DNA from: JADHMP01 sp016779985
GTDB lineage: Bacteria; Bacteroidota; Bacteroidia; Flavobacteriales; Flavobacteriaceae
Direction of reading: 5' to 3'
Assembly: GCA_016779985.1 (NCBI GenBank)
Contig: JADHMP010000001.1
Location: forward strand, 186,001 to 250,000
Length of the DNA: 64,000 nucleotides
Position numbers and translations under genes: made by a program. The notes under the pieces are model-generated. The model had not been told where the DNA came from, ran no database searches, and worked only from the letters and a program-made list of their open reading frames with translations. This document shows, piece after piece, positions 62,506-64,000 of the stretch. Positions within the stretch are counted from its first letter, which is position 1. Every line of letters starts with the position of its first letter.

Positions 62506-63312
62506 CTAAACTGCCACATCGTAGGTTCGTAATGCATCATTTAAGGAAGTTTTTTTATCTGTGCTTTCTTTTCGTTGTCCAATTATTAATGCACAAGGGA
62601 CTTGATATTCACCAGCAGCAAATTTTTTAGTGTAAGCCCCAGGGATTACTACTGAGCGGGACGGAACAATTCCCTTATATTCTTTTGGGCGATCTCCAGT
62701 TACATCAATAATTTTGGTTGATGCTGTTAATACCACATTGGCTCCTAAAACAGCCTCTTTTTCAACACGAACGCCTTCAACTACTATACAACGTGAACCA
62801 ACAAATGCATTATCTTCAATTATTACAGGAGCCGCTTGAAGAGGTTCTAGCACACCACCAATTCCAACGCCACCGCTTAAGTGTACATTTTTTCCAATTT
62901 GAGCACAACTACCAACCGTTGCCCAAGTGTCAACCATTGTACCCGAATCTACATAGGCTCCTATATTGACATAACTAGGCATCATAATGACACCAGAAGA
63001 AATATAAGCACCATGTCGAGCAACAGCATGGGGCACTACACGAATTCCCTTTTCTTTATATCCTCTCTTTAAAGGCATTTTATCATGAAATTCTAGAGGG
63101 CCAGCTTCAAGCGTTTCCATTTTTTGAATTGGAAAATAAAGCACTACCGCTTTTTTTACCCATTCGTTTACTGTCCAACCTGTTTCATTTGGTGAAGCTA
63201 CCCTTAGTTTTCCAATGTCTAACTGTTCTATCACTTCTCTGATGACTTCTTGTGTTGCTTCTTCTTTTAGGAGTTCCCTATTTTCCCAAGCAGATTCTAT
63301 AATTTCTTTCAT
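62506..63312 (-). CDS. dapD: Tetrahydrodipicolinate N-succinyltransferase
   Basis: Succinylates tetrahydrodipicolinate in diaminopimelate/lysine synthesis. The 268-residue protein starts MKEIIESAWENRELLKEEA and has the left-handed beta-helix hexapeptide repeats (GAYISSGVIMMPSYVNIG, MVDTWATVGSCAQIG, VHLSGGVGIGGVLEP), then EDNAFVGSRCIVVEGVRV. An upstream in-frame start at 63345 is less likely, as ATG 63312 matches the usual N-terminus and the -7 box lies between the two. With lysA it covers two steps of the same pathway. Confidence 0.96.
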   Translation of the reverse strand: MKEIIESAWENRELLKEEATQEVIREVIEQLDIGKLRVASPNETGWTVNEWVKKAVVLYFPIQKMETLEAGPLEFHDKMPLKRGYKEKGIRVVPHAVARHGAYISSGVIMMPSYVNIGAYVDSGTMVDTWATVGSCAQIGKNVHLSGGVGIGGVLEPLQAAPVIIEDNAFVGSRCIVVEGVRVEKEAVLGANVVLTASTKIIDVTGDRPKEYKGIVPSRSVVIPGAYTKKFAAGEYQVPCALIIGQRKESTDKKTSLNDALRTYDVAV

Positions 63313-63327
63313 ATTGCTAATTTCGAG

Positions 63328-63335
63328 CAAATGTA
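63328..63335 (-). promoter_or_regulatory. -7 element (TACATTTG) for dapD
   Basis: Perfect TAnnTTTG on the minus strand, 15 bases before the dapD ATG at 63312. Confidence 0.55.
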
Positions 63336-63379
63336 AATATTTCAAAGCGAAAGTGAAACGGCATTTCTGATGAAAACAA

Positions 63380-63387
63380 TATCTTTA
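63380..63387 (+). promoter_or_regulatory. Possible -7 element (TATCTTTA) for ruvX-def
   Basis: One mismatch to TAnnTTTG, 11 bases before the ruvX ATG; identical to the element before bshC. Confidence 0.35.
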
Positions 63388-63398
63388 CCTAAAATTAT

Positions 63399-63821
63399 AT
63401 GGGAAGCATTATTGCAATTGATTTCGGAGAAAAAAGGACGGGATTAGCACATACAGATCCAAACAAAATAATTGCCACTGGTTTGTGTACACTCGCCACA
63501 GAGGAAGTGGTTACTTTTCTTAAAGATCATGTGCAAAAAAATGAAGTTGATACCTTTGTTGTTGGCTATCCGCAACAAAAAGATGGAACCCCCTCTGCAA
63601 TTGAAGAATCAATTTTAAAATTTATATCTAAACTCAAGAATCAATTACCTAATGTAAATATTGAGCGCTATTCTGAGCGATTCACAACTAAAATTGCAAA
63701 ACAAACAGTCAGGCAGAGTGCGCTCAAAAAAAAGTATAGAAATAAAAAAGAGCTTTTAGATGAAATCAGTGCCACTATAATTTTACAGTCTTATTTAACT
63801 TATCAATCAAGATCACTATGA
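63399..63821 (+). CDS. ruvX: Putative pre-16S rRNA nuclease YqgF/RuvX
   Basis: A 140-residue RNase-H-like nuclease: IAIDFGEKRTGLAHTDP with the first catalytic aspartate, VDTFVVGYPQQKDGTPS, VNIERYSERFTT with a catalytic glutamate, and a final DEISATIILQSYL with the last aspartate. Family members process the 5' end of 16S rRNA. Its stop overlaps def (ATGA), so ruvX-def form a coupled pair, an order commonly seen in Bacteroidota. Confidence 0.94.
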   Translation: MGSIIAIDFGEKRTGLAHTDPNKIIATGLCTLATEEVVTFLKDHVQKNEVDTFVVGYPQQKDGTPSAIEESILKFISKLKNQLPNVNIERYSERFTTKIAKQTVRQSALKKKYRNKKELLDEISATIILQSYLTYQSRSL

Positions 63822-64000
63822 TTTTACCAATTGTAGCATATGGTACCACTGTTTTAAAACAAAAAGCGCTCCCTATTTCAAAAGACTACAATAACATCAA
63901 TACGTTGATTGATAATATGTGGGATACCATGTATGCAGCAAGTGGTGTGGGTTTGGCAGCCCCACAAATTGGCCTTTCAATTCGTTTGTTTATTGTTGAT
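63818..64000 (+). CDS. def: Peptide deformylase, 3' end outside window
   Basis: Removes the formyl group from nascent proteins. Sixty-one codons are visible, from MILPIVAYGTTVLKQKALPI to IRLFIVD, including the first conserved motif GVGLAAPQIG. The metal-binding EGCLS and HExxH motifs lie beyond the edge. It overlaps ruvX by four bases. Confidence 0.93.
   Translation, partial: MILPIVAYGTTVLKQKALPISKDYNNINTLIDNMWDTMYAASGVGLAAPQIGLSIRLFIVD

Noticed and set aside
1..64000. rRNA, tRNA, phage, insertion sequence or defence-system genes
   Set aside because: All intergenic gaps were read and are short; none holds a cloverleaf-like or rRNA-like sequence, and no integrase, transposase, nuclease-helicase or toxin-antitoxin pattern was seen.

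Overview
The window is a gene-dense, AT-rich stretch of bacterial chromosome, most likely from a marine member of Flavobacteriia (Bacteroidota). Three lines of evidence point there. First, a SusC/SusD pair is present. Second, several lineage-typical proteins occur: DUF4295 after rpmB-rpmG, DUF4369 and other lipoproteins, BshC, and a TetR-AarF pair. Third, the Bacteroidota -7 promoter element TAnnTTTG recurs just upstream of at least fourteen genes on both strands. No rRNA, tRNA, CRISPR array, insertion sequence or phage gene was seen, and no gap between genes exceeds 300 bases.

Layout. 1-9.9 kb: prfC (truncated by the window edge) diverges from idi, a PTPS-family gene, a PrxQ/Bcp peroxiredoxin and a small unknown; then a DUF4369 lipoprotein, alkB-like dioxygenase and htpG on the minus strand; then a TetR regulator translationally coupled to an AarF-family kinase, fabH and a CoA-binding protein. 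9.9-21.8 kb: a sodium:solute symporter, recR, a 2-oxoacid dehydrogenase E2, a DEDDh exonuclease, an FAH-family hydrolase, cinA, rpmB-rpmG-DUF4295 closed by a clear terminator, ftsY, an exported alpha/beta hydrolase, an amidase lipoprotein and rimO. 21.8-34 kb: an M14 peptidase, bshC, guaA, a LysM plus periplasmic-binding-like protein, pyrG, yidC and mnmA.

34-51 kb is the accessory, cell-surface part. On the minus strand lie a thioredoxin-like DUF255 lipoprotein, an NHL-propeller lipoprotein, a small lipoprotein, an 1100-residue FG-GAP/ASPIC lipoprotein, SusD and SusC. Divergent from SusC is a plus-strand run: an FGE-sulfatase-fold protein without C-terminal cysteines, a Tat-exported Gfo/Idh/MocA dehydrogenase, a Tat-exported Hyi-like TIM-barrel isomerase, and a nitronate-monooxygenase-family flavoprotein. 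No glycoside hydrolase, polysaccharide lyase or sulfatase is present. The set therefore looks like an uptake-plus-oxidation/isomerisation locus for a small sugar-like substrate rather than a standard polysaccharide utilisation locus; this is inference.

51-64 kb returns to housekeeping: lysA, sucC, hsp20, a carboxypeptidase-regulatory-like protein, uvrB, an unnamed 354-residue protein with protein-kinase-like motifs, a pRiA4b ORF-3-like protein, ctaA, a CCA-adding-type nucleotidyltransferase, tsaC, dapD, ruvX and def (truncated by the edge). lysA and dapD both belong to the diaminopimelate/lysine route.

The most interesting leads are the kinase-like unknown at 57.9 kb, the CAZyme-free SusCD locus with two Tat-exported enzymes, several genes whose -7 element sits 3-4 bases from the start codon (possible leaderless mRNAs), and short dyads or repeats upstream of sucC, hsp20, susC and idi.
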